NCBI RefSeq assembly: GCF_032854445.1 | Contig: NC_088298.1 | Span: forward strand, 10,281,504-10,345,503 | Direction of reading: 5' to 3' | Length of the DNA: 64,000 nt | Source: Liolophura sinensis | Lineage: Eukaryota > Mollusca > Polyplacophora > Chitonida > Chitonidae | Made by a program: the position numbers and the translations under genes | The notes under the pieces: model-generated | What the model was told of the DNA's origin: nothing | The model's database searches: none | What the model saw: the letters and a program-made list of their open reading frames with translations, nothing else | Shown: one piece after another, positions 42,348 to 54,859 of the stretch | How the letters are laid out: each line of letters opens with the position of its first letter | Position numbering within the stretch: position 1 is the stretch's first letter

Positions 42348-42533
42348 AAAATAAAGAGTGCATGTGTACATGTATCATGTGCCATAAAATTTTAAAACAG
42401 AGTTTAAATTGACTTTCTTGCAGGCATCAAATATTTATATTATTTACTCAAAATTAAAGTTGGCTAGAATTTAAAAAGCTATGTGTACATTATTTTGAAT
42501 GATATACCAATTCTAACTCGCATTAACTTTTTA

Positions 42534-42656
42534 TTTATTTATTTGATTGGTGTTTTACGCCGTACTCAAGAATATTTCACTTATACGACGGCGGACAGCA
42601 TTATGGTGGGTGGAAACCGGGCAGAGCCCGGGGGAAACCCACGACCATCCGCAGCG
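42534..42656 (-). mobile_element. SINE, 5'-truncated, with 11 bp target-site duplication
   Basis: Tail and conserved body (GGAAACCGGGCAGAGCCCGG, CCACGACCATCCGCAG) only. It is flanked by perfect TTAACTTTTTA at 42523-42533 and 42657-42667. The body is close to the consensus of the other copies, so it is a relatively recent insertion. Confidence 0.88.
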
Positions 42657-42667
42657 TTAACTTTTTA

Positions 42668-43470
42668 ATAAAATTATTATTAATTATCCAGTATCCTGGA
42701 TATCATTGGCCCCTGCGTTGGCGTTAGACTCTCCATCCCCTACCATGCTCTTATCAGCCTCGTTATCCTCGGCCCTGCTGTCATCTGCGATCCTGACAGC
42801 AGCATGTGCATTACTATTGTCTGTAGCTGCATAGAATAAAATTTTCAACATGTTAGGGTTCATAAAATTCCTTTTTTTAAAATTATATAAATATATCGAC
42901 TTCCTGTTCAGATTCTAATGTGGAGTATAAATCAGTACTTCCTGAAATTTAAAAATAAAAACTGTAAATTAGACTAAGACCCACTTTGTGTGTCCATGTA
43001 AAAATGTTTTAATTCAAAATGGCAAATTAAGAATCAAGGCAATTTATTGTTGAAAAAAATATATTTACAGTATTGAAGTTTGCCCAGTACTTTAATACTG
43101 ATGTACATGTATGATTTATCACTAGATTATACATTTAAGAATGCAATGGCTATATCTGGAAGACAGACCTGGCTGTTCAGTCAGTGTTACTACCTCGGCA
43201 CCGAGGTTAAATTTTTATGGGGGAGGTAGGAAAAAAACCGGAAAATTGTCAATCAAAAGTGTTCAAGATTTTTTTGATTTTCATGTACAAGCGGAAAATT
43301 CATGTTATTTACCACACGTCAATAAATCAGAATTTTTAACTCATAATCGGACGTGAAAACGACCAAAAACTACTTTATCCCATTTACTTCCATGTTTCCG
43401 GTACGTCTTAGTGAGTCCGTGTATACCACAAAAAGTAAAATAGGAACAAAACCGTTCTGAAAAATTACCA
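42668..43470. other. Non-coding spacer
   Basis: No gene or known repeat recognised. AT-rich, with one ORF of 71 codons (43141-43356) of no evident family. Confidence 0.45.
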
Positions 43471-43473
43471 AAA

Positions 43474-43760
43474 TCAGGAGGTAATTTGGGAATTTAGAAC
43501 AAGCAATAGTTTAATTACCCTCCTTTGTAACGAGTTCACCAACCTGGCTCCGAATCCGACGCGGCCGTCTGCGTTTTCCTCTTTTTCGGGAGAGTAAGAA
43601 ATCAAATCGGCAGTACGTTTCTCACAGTGGACATAGCTAGAACGCCGTATTTTGTGCGATCGGCCGGTTGTTTTCGGTCTACGACGAGGCGTTTTCGCCT
43701 CACTCAAAACGAGACTACACCTTGTTCCTAAGCACCTCCAGAATCACGAGCTTCCCTACT
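43474..43760 (-). CDS. Unrecognised Arg/Lys-rich open frame in a CpG-rich patch
   Basis: The minus-strand frame is open from about 43757 to 43474 without an ATG; the ORF starts at a TTG. It encodes a basic stretch (TPRRRPKTTGRSHKIRRSSY) and then EKEENADGRVGFGAR, followed by a GCCAG/GTTGGT donor-like site. Local CpG content (CGCGGCCGTC, CGATCGGCCGG) is far above the surroundings, as at a gene 5' end. It could be a first exon or 5' UTR. Weak. Confidence 0.25.
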
Positions 43761-44262
43761 CACGTACAATGTATTATAAACACACGAACAACATGACGCA
43801 AGTGAACAAAGACTGGGAATAAGGTAAAAGGTTGCGCAGTAGTCGAAGGCGCAAATATACAACAGAGGCCACGCAAACTGTCGAAAAGAAAAACGGCTCT
43901 TTAAATTTTCTCGTATTTGCAAAATTTAGATTTGAATTTGGGCTCTTTGGTTAAGTTTATTAGGGCGTTAGGGATTATGTCTTAATTTGGGCGCCAGTAG
44001 CCGGTATGAAAATCGTTCTGTATCCGACCCTGATGATGTCCAGGAAAGGTGGCGAACTTGTTCCCAGGCAATATCTGAAGGAAGAGACTTTATGTCTATA
44101 GAAATGGAATCTTTGTAACAATTTTCCCAAATGTACACATCTGAACTATGATTACATATTTTAATTTTTCTTTTCTCTCCACAGGAATTGGGACAATGGT
44201 CTATAACTATAAAACGAAGCCTGGTTATAAGCAAATGTTGAATTATTCTGAAGATCTTCAAA

Positions 44263-44440
44263 AATCGTTTTTCCGGACTCACCTCTATGGCTTCTTCCAC
44301 AACCTAAATTGATATTTGATATACGTCGACGTCTTAAATTAGACACAAACCCTCTGATAATTCAGCAAAGTTTTGCTGAAATTAAGGCTAATTATCTGGA
44401 TTATAAATTTATATATACTGAGGGCTTAAAGGATGGGGAA
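44263..44440 (+). mobile_element. LINE-A fragment, plus strand
   Basis: Short piece equivalent to 18570-18745 (PKLIFDIRRR..TNPLIIQQSFAEIKANY-like), directly abutting an inverted LINE-A copy on its right. Confidence 0.8.
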
Positions 44441-44455
44441 ATTTCCGTTTTTTAC

Positions 44456-47280
44456 AAAAATGCATACCGACGGTTTTAGACGTTGAAAATCTAAAACCGT
44501 TTTCAGTTACCCATTTCTCGATTTTATTGAGACAAAGCCGCAGTTGACGTTCAATATTATTCTTATTTTTAGCTCGGCAGCATATGAGGAAGTCATCTTT
44601 TAAAGAACCCTCTGTGCCCTGCCCTGGAGTGCATCTATTTCCTGCTCAGAGGAGTCAGAAAGAGTAGACCCCACCCGTACCTTAAACTGACGATCAGATA
44701 AAAATTTGGATATAAATATTGGTAATCGACCTTTAAGACCCATATCCGCGAGGTCTTTTGAAATACCATATTTTCATGTGTTGTCGTAGCCCTTTTCAAG
44801 GTAAAAAAAATATGGACACCACATGTTCGTTATTGATGAAGCCATCGCGAATAAAAGTTTCGAATCGAACAAGGTGATCCAGATCTACCCTGCCGAAAAC
44901 CACATTGTATATTAGAAAGTAATTTGTTGGTTTTAAGAAACCAAACAAGTCTATCATTAACCATCTGTTCCATAGTCTTACAGACGCAACTGGTAAGAGC
45001 TTTGGGGAAGTAATTATTTGGATCAGTATGATCCTTACCCGGTTTTGGAACCGGGATAATACACGCCTCCCTCCCTTCATGAGAGTGGAAAATTGCCAGT
45101 TATTCAAATATCATTAAGCAAGTCCAAGAGAGTCTCCAGTGGCCCAGGCGGTAAATGGTTCAGAAACTTATAACATACGTTATCAGTACCACATTCTGTA
45201 TTGTGTGCCTTATTTAATGCAATTAAATAAGGACAAGTATAGTCTTCTAACTTTTTAGAAGAAAAGGGCAATTTCATTTTCTCCTTCTGAAGTATAATTC
45301 TCAGAAAATGATTTCTTGGAAATTGTCTCAGCTAATTTATTGGCTATATTAGATGGAGATGTTAGAATATTATCTCCGTTCTTCAAATGCTAGCCTTTTG
45401 CTTTATTATATCTCCCCCCCCTCCCCCCCCCTTAAGTTTCTAAACTATGTTCCAGACCTTACGCATGGGTGTTTTTGACGTAATGCCCGAAACAAAGTTC
45501 CGCTAACAAAATCGTCCCTTGAATTTCATGAATCCACGAGCGTTAGCCCTAAAACTAGGAACCTAGTTTAAAGTATTATTAGTAGGACAATGATAAAATC
45601 TGCGTTCAGACTTTTTACGGTCTTTTCTGGCTTTATGACAGTCATTGTCGTACCAGAGTTTACTTTTGGATTTGGGATTTGTCGAGGTCTTAGGTATAGT
45701 TCTATCGGCACTTTGTAATACAAGCTCGTTAAATTTTAATGTATGATCATCTGCTGCATTGGGGGTCTCTGAGGTGATACCAGCCTCACAGAACATCTCA
45801 AATGCGTTCCAATCTGCTTGATCGAATTTCCACCTAGCTACACGTTCTAAAGAATTAGAAGTGATAAGCTCTAGGATTATAGGAAAATGGTCGCTACCAC
45901 AAAGATCGCCATGCACCTTCCAAGAAAAATCAACGTCATGGATCCGTGATAGTGAGACCCGTACCGGAATAAGTGCCATTACCCGGATGTAAATAGGTGT
46001 TAGAAACATCACTGAAATAACACAGTTCCTCCTTCCATAAGAAGTCTTCTATCATCTTGCCCTTATTATTTATGTTATTACTGCCCCAAAGGGGGTTATG
46101 GGTATTAAAATCTCCCATTATCAGAAAAGTTTTTCGCAAATGTTGAGTTAAATAATGTAACTGGAAAGGTGACAAAGAAATGTTCGGAGAAATACACACT
46201 GAACATAGTGTTTTTGTTTTAGACAATGACACACGAACGGCCAGAGCCTGAAGCTCTGTATTCAGAGTAACAGGACTGTGAATAATATTGTTATTGACGA
46301 AGATAGCGGGGCCTGCAGCTTACTCTTCTTCACTTGAATTAGTACTGTATAAGGAGTAATTTTTACTTTATCTTTAAGTAGAAGTTATTTTATCTTTGTC
46401 TGATGTCTTCAGGTGAGTTTCATGGAGACAACGGGCAATAGGATTCAATGATTGGACTAACTGTGTTGTTTCAATGAAATTTACCTTAAGACCTCGACAA
46501 TTCCACTGTATACTTTCCTCGTATACACACATCACGGAAGTAGATTTCTCTTTATGTCTGGACCGAGGACGACCCTTCCTTGGAGATCTCCCTGGTGCGA
46601 TTTACCAACGTCCTCCAACGATCCAAACCTATTAACAGTTTGGAGAGGATCCCTAGTGGCCTTAGAGGGACGCTCTGTGGGACCATTAGGTTTATTGTTA
46701 TTATTTTGGAAAATGTTGCTGGACTTATTTTTTATGTTTGTTTTTGGGGTGATTAGGTTCAGGGTTATCAATTTGGTTAGTATTAATGGTGTTACTGACT
46801 AGTTTGATATGTTGTGTTGAGGTGGTCTGAGTTGAGGAAGTATTGAACGTGGGTTGAACAGTAGGTTCCACAGAAATAGGACAAGGTTTCTGGTTTCCAA
46901 TGGGCCAAGTCAATGAAGTTTGAGTAGCCACAGTTGCTACTCGCTTGACCGCCTTAGCAAACAAACAAAGTCTGCAATGAAGTATTAGAAGGCGAGATCA
47001 ATTTGCGGGCCTCCTGATACAATATATTCTTTCTAGGTTTTACAGTTATTTGTTTTGTCAAAGGAAAAGTGTACAGTCCTTAGAGGAGGCCATGTGAACC
47101 CCACCGCAGTGGCAACACTTAACTGTGTTGCCTCGGTCGAAACCATCATGATCTTCACTGCCGCATCTCAAACAAACCTGTTTATTTTCAAATTGGTCCT
47201 TGCCATGACCAAATTTTTGGCAAGTGAAACAACGTGTCGGATATAAATTCACATTAACCCTTTACGGGCCAATGTAGATA
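44456..47280 (-). mobile_element. LINE-A, inverted, ORF1 to RT (decayed)
   Basis: Reading right to left: ORF1 from its zinc knuckles (CFTCQKFGHGKDQFENKQVC near 47200) and Asn-rich tail (46530-46964). The endonuclease follows with IMGDFNTHNPLWG (46100) and SDHFPIILEL (45890), then the linker and N-terminal RT (LDHLVRFETFIRDGFINNEH, 44800-44860) as far as RT motif C (~44580). Frames are shifted repeatedly; ORF2 and ORF1 are separated by a small deletion. Truncated at both ends; the endonuclease here is more complete than in the full-length copy at 14385. Confidence 0.87.
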
Positions 47281-47289
47281 TCCCGTCTG

Positions 47290-47640
47290 TAGAAGGTTTT
47301 GGCAAGGTTTTCCTTGGAAATTCTCGGACATTAGGACACCTTGAAGTATTGGGACAAACTATTCCGAGATTTTCCGCCAAAGGAAAATAGAAAATTAAAT
47401 GGTGCTAACGCATGGAAAACCTCGGAAATCCTTGGAAACTAACCTAAAATTTACGTCGGGAACCTAAGAAAAGCTTGGAAACATGGAAAGTAAGGATGCC
47501 TTGGAAATTTTCAGAAAAGCTCGGAAAGACCAGAAAAGCTTGGACACCTTGGAAAATCAGCAAATTCAGCTCGGAAACCTAGGAAAAGCCTGGAAACCAG
47601 AGAAAAATAGTTGCAAACGACCTCATACACTTTAGAAAAG
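47290..47640 (+). repeat. Degenerate short tandem repeat, GGAAA-rich
   Basis: At least twelve occurrences of (T/C/A)GGAAA at 10-25 bp spacing, often as CTTGGAAA or CTCGGAAA. The segment starts right at the truncated LINE end. A similar CCTGGAAA/CAGGGAAAA cluster occurs at 50930-51020. No ORF. Confidence 0.6.
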
Positions 47641-47904
47641 CTTAGACTCCACTGAACAAATTGTTATCTAAATAATGATTAGTAAATGAAACCATTTACA
47701 TTCGTTAGCCCTCTGATTTTGAAGAAATAATTATACAGAAAAAAAGACACATAAACCAGGTTACAATTATTTAGACCTAATTTGTTATAATTCGAAAGCG
47801 ACCGAATAATGTTTATGATACCGACGGCTTTAATGGTCGAGCCACCAGCCCAAGGTGGACCACCGGCGGAAGAAGCAATGAACGGTAAAGCTAACCTAGT
47901 GACA

Positions 47905-48235
47905 GAACCTAGTCACAGCACACAAACCTATCCCCACAAGAGACTGTCATGTATGCTACTCGCGGCCGTCGGTCAGATGCTTCCTTCCATGCTCTCACGT
48001 GGGCATTTCTGGTTATTGTGTGGAACGTTTAGAACGGCAAAACTGCCCATTCTGTAATGAGCCATTTTATTGTGCACCGAGATTGTTCTACCAATGTACT
48101 ACTATATACATATATTTCCTCTTCTTTGTCTATGCCGATACAGTCTTTGAACACGTCGACGTGCGGTTGTGTCATGTATTTACGACCCTGCTCGATTCAT
48201 CTAAACTGTGGTTTCCTATATTCTGTGCGTGAAGG
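47905..48235 (+). pseudogene. RING-finger-like fragment
   Basis: One frame, open from about 47901, reads CHVC, then RCFLPCSH, then GYCVERLERQNCPFC. The spacing matches a RING domain of the CxxC..PC.H...C..C..CPxC type, except that one zinc ligand before GYC is Ser. No ATG precedes it in frame; an 82-codon ORF in another frame overlaps it. After NEPF the sequence turns hydrophobic and ends at 48232. Probably an isolated exon or a decayed fragment of a ubiquitin-ligase-like gene. Confidence 0.4.
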
Positions 48236-48429
48236 GTCATGCCCCCGGGAAAGGTGTTGAAGACACGGCGCCAACGACCGTAGCGGCGTTGGCGTACGTG
48301 GCGTAACATTACATTTGGCATTATTGCTAATGCTCGTTGGCCTATCACAGATGAAATCACATGTGTACAGAATAGATGGATAAATTTGTGTACTGATAAA
48401 ACAGTCAATATGAATCAAAAAGCCAGTAC

Positions 48430-50930
48430 CCACACGCCCTTCACAAAAAATGAAATTTTCCAATCTTTTAATGATGTATGAGCTGGATTAGATTACTTAC
48501 CAGGTGAATATCACCTTGAAACAGATCCAACAGTACATCCAGTGCAACATGCACCTCGATGCATCCCAGTACATCTCAAAATGCCCTTGAAAAATAAAAT
48601 CGATGAAATGGAAAGACAGGGTATAATCACAAAGGTTTCAACTCCAATTGATTGGATCAGCAGTTTAGTCGCGGTCCACAAGCCAGATGAACTGAGAATG
48701 TGTATAGACCCCACCGACTTGAACAAAGCAATACAGCGACCAACATACCAAATGCCAACAGTAGATGAGATATTGCCAAAGCTCTCTAATGTGACAGTTT
48801 TCACTTTTCGTCATGTTAAAGATGGCTTCTATCAAGTGAAGACAGTTCTTATCTCACAACATTTTGGACACCTTTTGGAAGATATATGTACCTGAGAATG
48901 CCTCAAGGTATAAGAGTGCTCCAGAAAAGTTTCAGCGTAAACAGATTTAAGCTCTGAATGGTCTCGATGAAGTTGATGTTGCTGTTGATGGCGTACTATG
49001 CTCTGAATGTGGGAATAGTTTCGAAAGCGCAAAGCAGTATTATGATAAGAATCTCATAAAACTTCTAGAAAGAGCTCATGGACATAATTTAAAGTTTAAT
49101 AAGAAGTTCAGACTCGGACAGAAAGAATTACCATACATGGGTCAAGTGTTGACCAGTGAAGGATTAAACCCTGATCCGTCGAAAATATCAACGATTTTGA
49201 AGATGCCAGCTTCAGAGGGCAAGAAAGCAGTTCAACGCCTGTTAAGTTGAGTGAACTATTTGTCCATATTCCTGCCTAGATTATCCACTCGGAACCACTT
49301 GAAGACTTACAGAGAATCCATCTTTGGAGTCAGAACAATCAAATTCATTTGCAAAACTCAAGGAACTGATTAGCTCTGCACCACTGCTTAGATATTATGA
49401 TGTGAACAGTGAAGATACTATTCAGTGCGATGCATCAGAAACAGGACTAGGTGCTACACTGTTACAGAATGGACGTCCTGTAGCATTCGCGTCCAGATAC
49501 TTTACCCCTGCTGAATATCGCTATGCACAAATATAGAAGGAGTGCTGGGCGATATTTTTGCTTGTGCACGATTCGATCAGCATTTGCATGGACGTAATCT
49601 GATATCAGTGCAGTCAGACCACGAGCCACTGGTCCCGATATTTCTGAAACCAATTCATTCAGCGCCGAAGAGATTACAGCGCATGTTGCAAAGACTGCAA
49701 AAGTACAACTTAGAGGTGAAGTACTTAACTGGCACACAGATTTACATAGCAGAAATGGTGAGCAGAGCTGATGAATCATGCAATTATTCCACTGGAAAGG
49801 ATATGCCAGACTTTCAGATCTTTCACATGAAATATGAGAAAAAGTTACTTGATGAGGTCACAAGCATCAACCAACTTGATCATATGAGATTGTCAGCCGA
49901 CACTCGTCAGCAGATCAAGTCATGCACTAACTCGGATGCAACAGGACAGGATGGCCAGAATCTCGGGGCGAGGTACCAGTTTCAATTCATGAATACTGGA
50001 ATTTCCTCGATAAACTTACTGAAAGTTATTGTACGTACAGCAGTGACGGCAAAGATGATCGTTCGAGTACACTCAAGCCACTTAGGTCCAGATGCCTGTA
50101 TTCGTAGAGCGAGAGATGTCCTGCACTGGCCAGGAATGGCAGGAGAAATTAAGGATAAAGTGATCTATTCAGTCTTCATGGAGAAAACTATCTTGTGACA
50201 GTTGATTACTATAGTGATTATTTTGAGTTAGATCAGCTTCAGGATACAACAGCAGCATCAGTCATCTGCGTCAATAAAGCTCACTTCTCAAGGCATGGTA
50301 TGGCAGACATGGTCACAGACAACGGACCGCAGTATATTAGTACTGAGTTACGTCAGTGGGAATTTAAACACTTCACCAGTTCCCCTCACCACAGTCAAAG
50401 CAATGGTAAGGCTGAATCAGCTGTGAAGATAGCGAAGAAACTTGTGAAGAAGTGTAAACGGGACAATCAGGATTTACAGCTAGCACTACTGGAATGGAGT
50501 AAGACGCATGGTGAAGATGGTTTCAGTCCAGTTCAAAAGCTCGTGTGGCGTATAACTAGATCAATTATTCCAACAGCTGAAGGACTACTATTTGCCACAA
50601 GTTGTCACAGGTGTTGATGGCAGTATCCAGTTGAAATGATAGAAAGCTAAAGCGTCATATGATGGACGTGCTAAACCTCTTCTAGAACTCCAGACTGGAG
50701 ACCCTCTTCGATTACAGCCAATCAACTCTAAAGGTACCTGTGAAACAGGCTCGTGTTTCGCTAAGATTGGAAATCCTTGGTACATAGTGGGATCCGAACA
50801 TTAGACGTAACAGGAAGTCCATACGTTATGATCCCGGTGGATGCCAACAGCCAAGTTCAAGTCGGATGTTGGATGTGCCTTCAGATTTGCCAGATGCAGA
50901 AATAAATAATAGTCAGGATCAGGGTTCCCA
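48430..50930 (+). mobile_element. Decayed Ty3/gypsy element (pol only)
   Basis: In order: the protease-RT linker (YLPGEYHLETDPTVHPVQHA), RT start (RMCIDPTDLNKAIQRPTYQM, KDGFYQVKT), RNase H (IQCDASETGLGATLLQNGR, VQSDHEPLVPIF), integrase finger remnant (HSSHLGPDACIRRARDVLHW) and core (VDYYSDYFEL, VTDNGPQYIS, HHSQSNGKAESAV). These lie in at least six separate frames with stops. No LTRs, gag or protease active site were found. It is distinct from the element at 26158. Confidence 0.85.
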
Positions 50931-51039
50931 CTCTACCTGGAAATCAGGGAAAACCTGGAAAAAATATTTCAGTTTTTCCAGTCAGGGAAAAATCAAATTC
51001 TTTCCCTGAAATCTGGAGCAACATCCCAGCCGTCTATAA

Positions 51040-52883
51040 AACTGTTCCGCGCAGGCGACAATCCCTCTGATACAGTACCGTCAACGTCATCTGAACCAAG
51101 CAAAGCGAGGGATGATGACTTAGCAACAATGGATGTTGAGACTCCTGGAAGGAATCTGATAACCTCTTACATCAGTTCTAGGGATGTCAAGAAAGCCGAG
51201 ATCATAATGGGGCTCTGAAAACAATTATGTCTCACTTCTCCTACAACAGTAATGCAGACATTGGGGATGTGTTTAAGGCAATGCTTTCTGACAGTAGCAT
51301 AGTTAAGAACTTCAGATGTGGGCGAACAAAATTGGCATACCTTATTTGCTTTGGTATTGCTCCATACTTTATGGACAAGCTACTAAATAATGTGAGAGCA
51401 GCAGTAGGCTATGTTGTCAGCTTTGATGAATCACTTAACTCTGTGATTAGGATGGGACAGATGGATATCATAGTCCGCTATTTCTATAATGGTAAAGTTG
51501 TCTCTCAGTACTTAGACAGTCAGTTTTTGGAGCATGCAACAGCAAAAGATCTTCTGTCTGCATTCAAACAAGGCACATCAAACCTAAATCCAAGTAAACT
51601 TACAAGTATCCATGGATGGGCCAAACGTGAACTTCATGTTTCTATATGACTTATTGGATGACAGGAAGAAAGAAGATCCAGATCTCCCTGGGATCCTTCA
51701 GCTTGGCAGTTGTAGTTTACATGTAATCCGTGGGGCATTCACTACAGGCATCCAGAAAACTGACTGGAATTTGGAAAAACTTCTCCGCGCCATTTGGTAC
51801 CTTTTTGCCGATTCTCCCGCTAGGCGAGCAGACTTCAAAGACATCACAAAGACCGAGCTATTTGGGCTCCAGTTCTACAGCACAAGATGGGTGGAAGATG
51901 TTTCTGTCGCTGAGAGAGCTCTAAAGATATGGCCTAACCTGGTGACGTATGTGAAAGAAACTCTCAAGAAGCCAAAGCGGCAAATACCAACAGTTGCATC
52001 CTTTGTTAATCTCCAGGAATCTGTGGTCAGTGATCCACTCATCCTGGCAGAGCTAGAAGTTTTCATCTGCACAGGCAACCTTGTTCAGCCATTTCTGAAG
52101 AAATACCAGACGGACAAACCAATGGTACCATTTATTACAGAAGATCTGTGTGATATTTTGAGAAGTCTCATGGGCAGGTTCATCAAGCCATCAGTTCTAA
52201 CAGAGGCCACTACATCCTACAAACTGGCATCTGTTCATGTTGATGACCGGTCAAACCTGCTAAACCCTGACAAAGTAGATCCAGGCTTTGCAGCAAAAAG
52301 GCATCTTGATGAAGCATTAAAATCTAACGCTGCTTCTCCCCTAGCCAAGAAGGAATTTCTTGTGGCTTGCCAGAAACTGTACCTTGCTATGACACACAAG
52401 ATCTTGGAGAGATGCTCACTGAAGTATTCCTTCGTGCGTTCACTCCAGGCTCTATATCCTAGGCTGATGGTTGCTCACCGGCAGTCTGCTAAAGAGAAGT
52501 TCAAAAAAGTGCTAACCAAACTTGTGGACAACAAATGGCGACAAGACCGTGAATGTGGCGAGATCCTACGTCAGTATAAAGAACTCCTTGGGTTACTCCA
52601 GAGACACCACAAGTTGGAATGTGAAAACTTTACAGTTCACACTGATCGAGTTGACTTCTTCAATTCAGTGGTTGACCTCTCCCACAAGCCAGAACTAAAG
52701 GAGCTGTGGGAATTGATGAAACTCCTTCTTACACTGTCCCATGGTCAAGCTGCTGTAGAACGAGGTTTTTCTATTAACGGTGACCTCCTGGCTCCAAATC
52801 TGAAGATCCAGACAGTTGTGGCGCAGAGAATGATTTATGACACCCTTGCCCTTGCGGAAACCCAAGTTTTCGTTCACTCCTAG
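51040..52883 (+). pseudogene. hAT-like transposase pseudogene, two frameshifts
   Basis: Three collinear frames: ITSYISSRDVKKAEI (51145-51205), then 51227-51649, then 51612-52883. The first two are offset near 51207 and the second and third by an extra base at about 51609 (just before MDGPNVNF). The N-terminal third is zinc-finger-proximal. The middle has FVVSFDESLN-like and MDGPNVNFMFLYDLLDD segments. The C-terminus has the hAT dimerisation region (ELWELMKLLLTLSHGQAAVE, RGFSINGDLL). No introns. The last few residues (VFVHS) come from an abutting inverted LINE-A, so the natural end is lost. Confidence 0.75.
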
Positions 52884-53345
52884 TTGAGAGAACGATAAAA
52901 GCCGGCCAACTGTCCTGCCCAGCGGGTCGGACAAAACCTAACATCTTTTTTTTATCAGCACCTGAAGTGGGCTGAGAAGAAGATCGGATAGATACATTAG
53001 GCGAAAGGTTTAGAGAAGACATATTAGACATAAACTAAGAATTCACCCCCCGTGTTCTATATCCACCACGGAGTGCCACATGAGGTATGCCACGTACTAC
53101 TTGATTGACCGATGAGCCAACACCTCACACGTAGTCCTGCAAACGAAATTTGGAAAATAACACTTATTCTTTTTAAAAATGGTCTCATGGAGAAATTTTG
53201 GGACCACGCAGAGGCAAGACGTTGCCAAGACGATTAATCGGACCGGGCCCATCCGATCTCCCGTCTCTCTCCGGGTAAGATTACGGGTCCCAACCACGGC
53301 AAACAAGTCGTCCCCCGGTTGACTCACACACAACGGAGAAAATAT
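52884..53345 (-). mobile_element. LINE-A 5' end, inverted
   Basis: Reverse complement of the 5' UTR and first ~50 codons of ORF1 (MSSLNLSPNVSIRSSSQPTS, GADKKK). It confirms the ORF1 start and shows CAG where the copy at 14986 has the TAG stop. Broken at the hAT-like pseudogene. Confidence 0.82.
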
Positions 53346-53359
53346 GAGTCTATTATTTA

Positions 53360-54515
53360 AAAAAAAAATCCGCGGTGAACCGATTTCTTCAAGTAGTTCT
53401 CCAGGACACACCAATAAGGAACATCTGAGCCAGGCTCCTCTTCGCAGCGATCGACGTGCCGCCTGCCACGCGTAGGAACGTGCATCGCACTGCAAACCAC
53501 GGCGCATGTGTAATCAAAAAGCTGAACAGACAGGCTGCGGAGACATGAACAGACAAGCAATACACTGTTTCCGGTGTAGTGAAGAATGAATTATGTTGGA
53601 CTAGGTCTTGGGTGAGAGGGAACGGCTTCCAAGTAAAATGCCCTGGAGGGCACGAGAAGTACACGCCGAACATAAACCCTGGTCTGAACAGAAGACGGAA
53701 CGTGAAATCGGTGAGGAGTTGGGAAGACAGGGTGTTTTTCCCAAGCACGTTGTCACGGACAAGAGGTGGGAGACGGCATCCGACTGGTCGAGCCACCGTG
53801 GGAGGTCGAACGGCTAGCAGACACCACTTACCTAGGTAGATGCCAGGTCAAGAAATGTAACCAGGCGAAGTTGAGCGAGGTTTGAGGGAAAGGGCCGGAC
53901 GAGGGAAGCCAGGAAGAAAGCACAGAAGGTGTTCTGCCAGGATGTGAAGGCCAGGTGGAGCTTGATATTGGCTCAACTTTTGTCTGAGCACAGTGGTGAC
54001 ATGGGGAAAATAAAAACTTACCTATCCAGGGGTCTGGATGCAGCGGTCAGGTGCTGCGGTGGGGACTGTTCCAGGTGCTGCAGGAATAGTGTGGTTTGTT
54101 CCGAATGAGAAACCAACACATGGGGTGGGACAGGTCCCTATTTTTATCCACCAGTAAAATCTGCCGTTTCAACACGGAGGACGACGACAGGAAACTATTG
54201 ACCGAAGTACTGCGCATGAAGTTGAGCGAGACCGCCATCACCAGTCTCTGGATGAACACCAGCACTCAACGGAGGGGAGGGCGGCGTCCACCATACACAG
54301 GCTTGACAACGGCCAGGACAAGTCCTCTGATGCCAACCCCCGAGCTGTTCGGTGACAGTATTTCACCAAGAAGCGAGAAAACAGTACGACAGATTGAAAG
54401 GGTGAACCATTACCTCAAGGTTTCCTTGCTTCAACCTCTAAGTTTTGAACGTCAAGTGAGGCAGTGCATAAGGCCTAAATGGATTCTTTGGTCACCTATA
54501 GTCTGCAATTAAGTC
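53360..54515. other. GC-richer block with unrecognised ORFs
   Basis: GC content is visibly higher than in flanking DNA. Plus-strand ORFs at 53579-53839, 53608-53817 and 54096-54512 (the last 138 codons: NTEDDDRKLLTEVLRMKLSE, then Pro/Arg-rich) and a minus ORF at 53389-53796 overlap each other. I cannot assign a family. Composition and the charged, non-repetitive 54096 frame suggest former coding sequence of a different origin. Confidence 0.35.
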
Positions 54516-54534
54516 ATTAGTCTGCTCAATACTG

Positions 54535-54612
54535 GGAGGGGCCTCCGTGAGGGTTAATACTCCAGCGCTGCTTAATGACCCAGATGCCTCTCGCCGATGC
54601 CTTTGCTGTGAG
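54535..54612 (+). repeat. SINE head fragment, plus strand
   Basis: GGGGCCTCCGTGAGGGTTAA, then AATGACCCAGATGCCTCTCGCC and CTGTGAGTTCAAGCC (B-box) match the tRNA-like head of the window's SINE. The body is missing. Confidence 0.6.
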
Positions 54613-54859
54613 TTCAAGCCTAGCCCGAGAGAACCCACGGAGACACATATGACCCAACATAATTTGGTGTTCACTGATTAAACGCACACCCCCAGTCACT
54701 TTTTTTTACCTCTAAAGACCAACGTCACGTATGTGTCCAGCTGACAGAGCCACCTAGTGGTGATTCCCCAAAAGAATTTGGTGGGAAACCCCCTCTGGTC
54801 TCTGCCCATCCTTGTCAGAGTGTGAATAAGCGTTCAAAAAGTGAGCAGAAAAGCCATCT

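Noticed and set aside
48265-48296. 8 bp inverted repeat CGCCAACG/CGTTGGCG, possible regulatory hairpin
   Set aside because: Short, isolated and without nearby gene context; not enough to call a feature.
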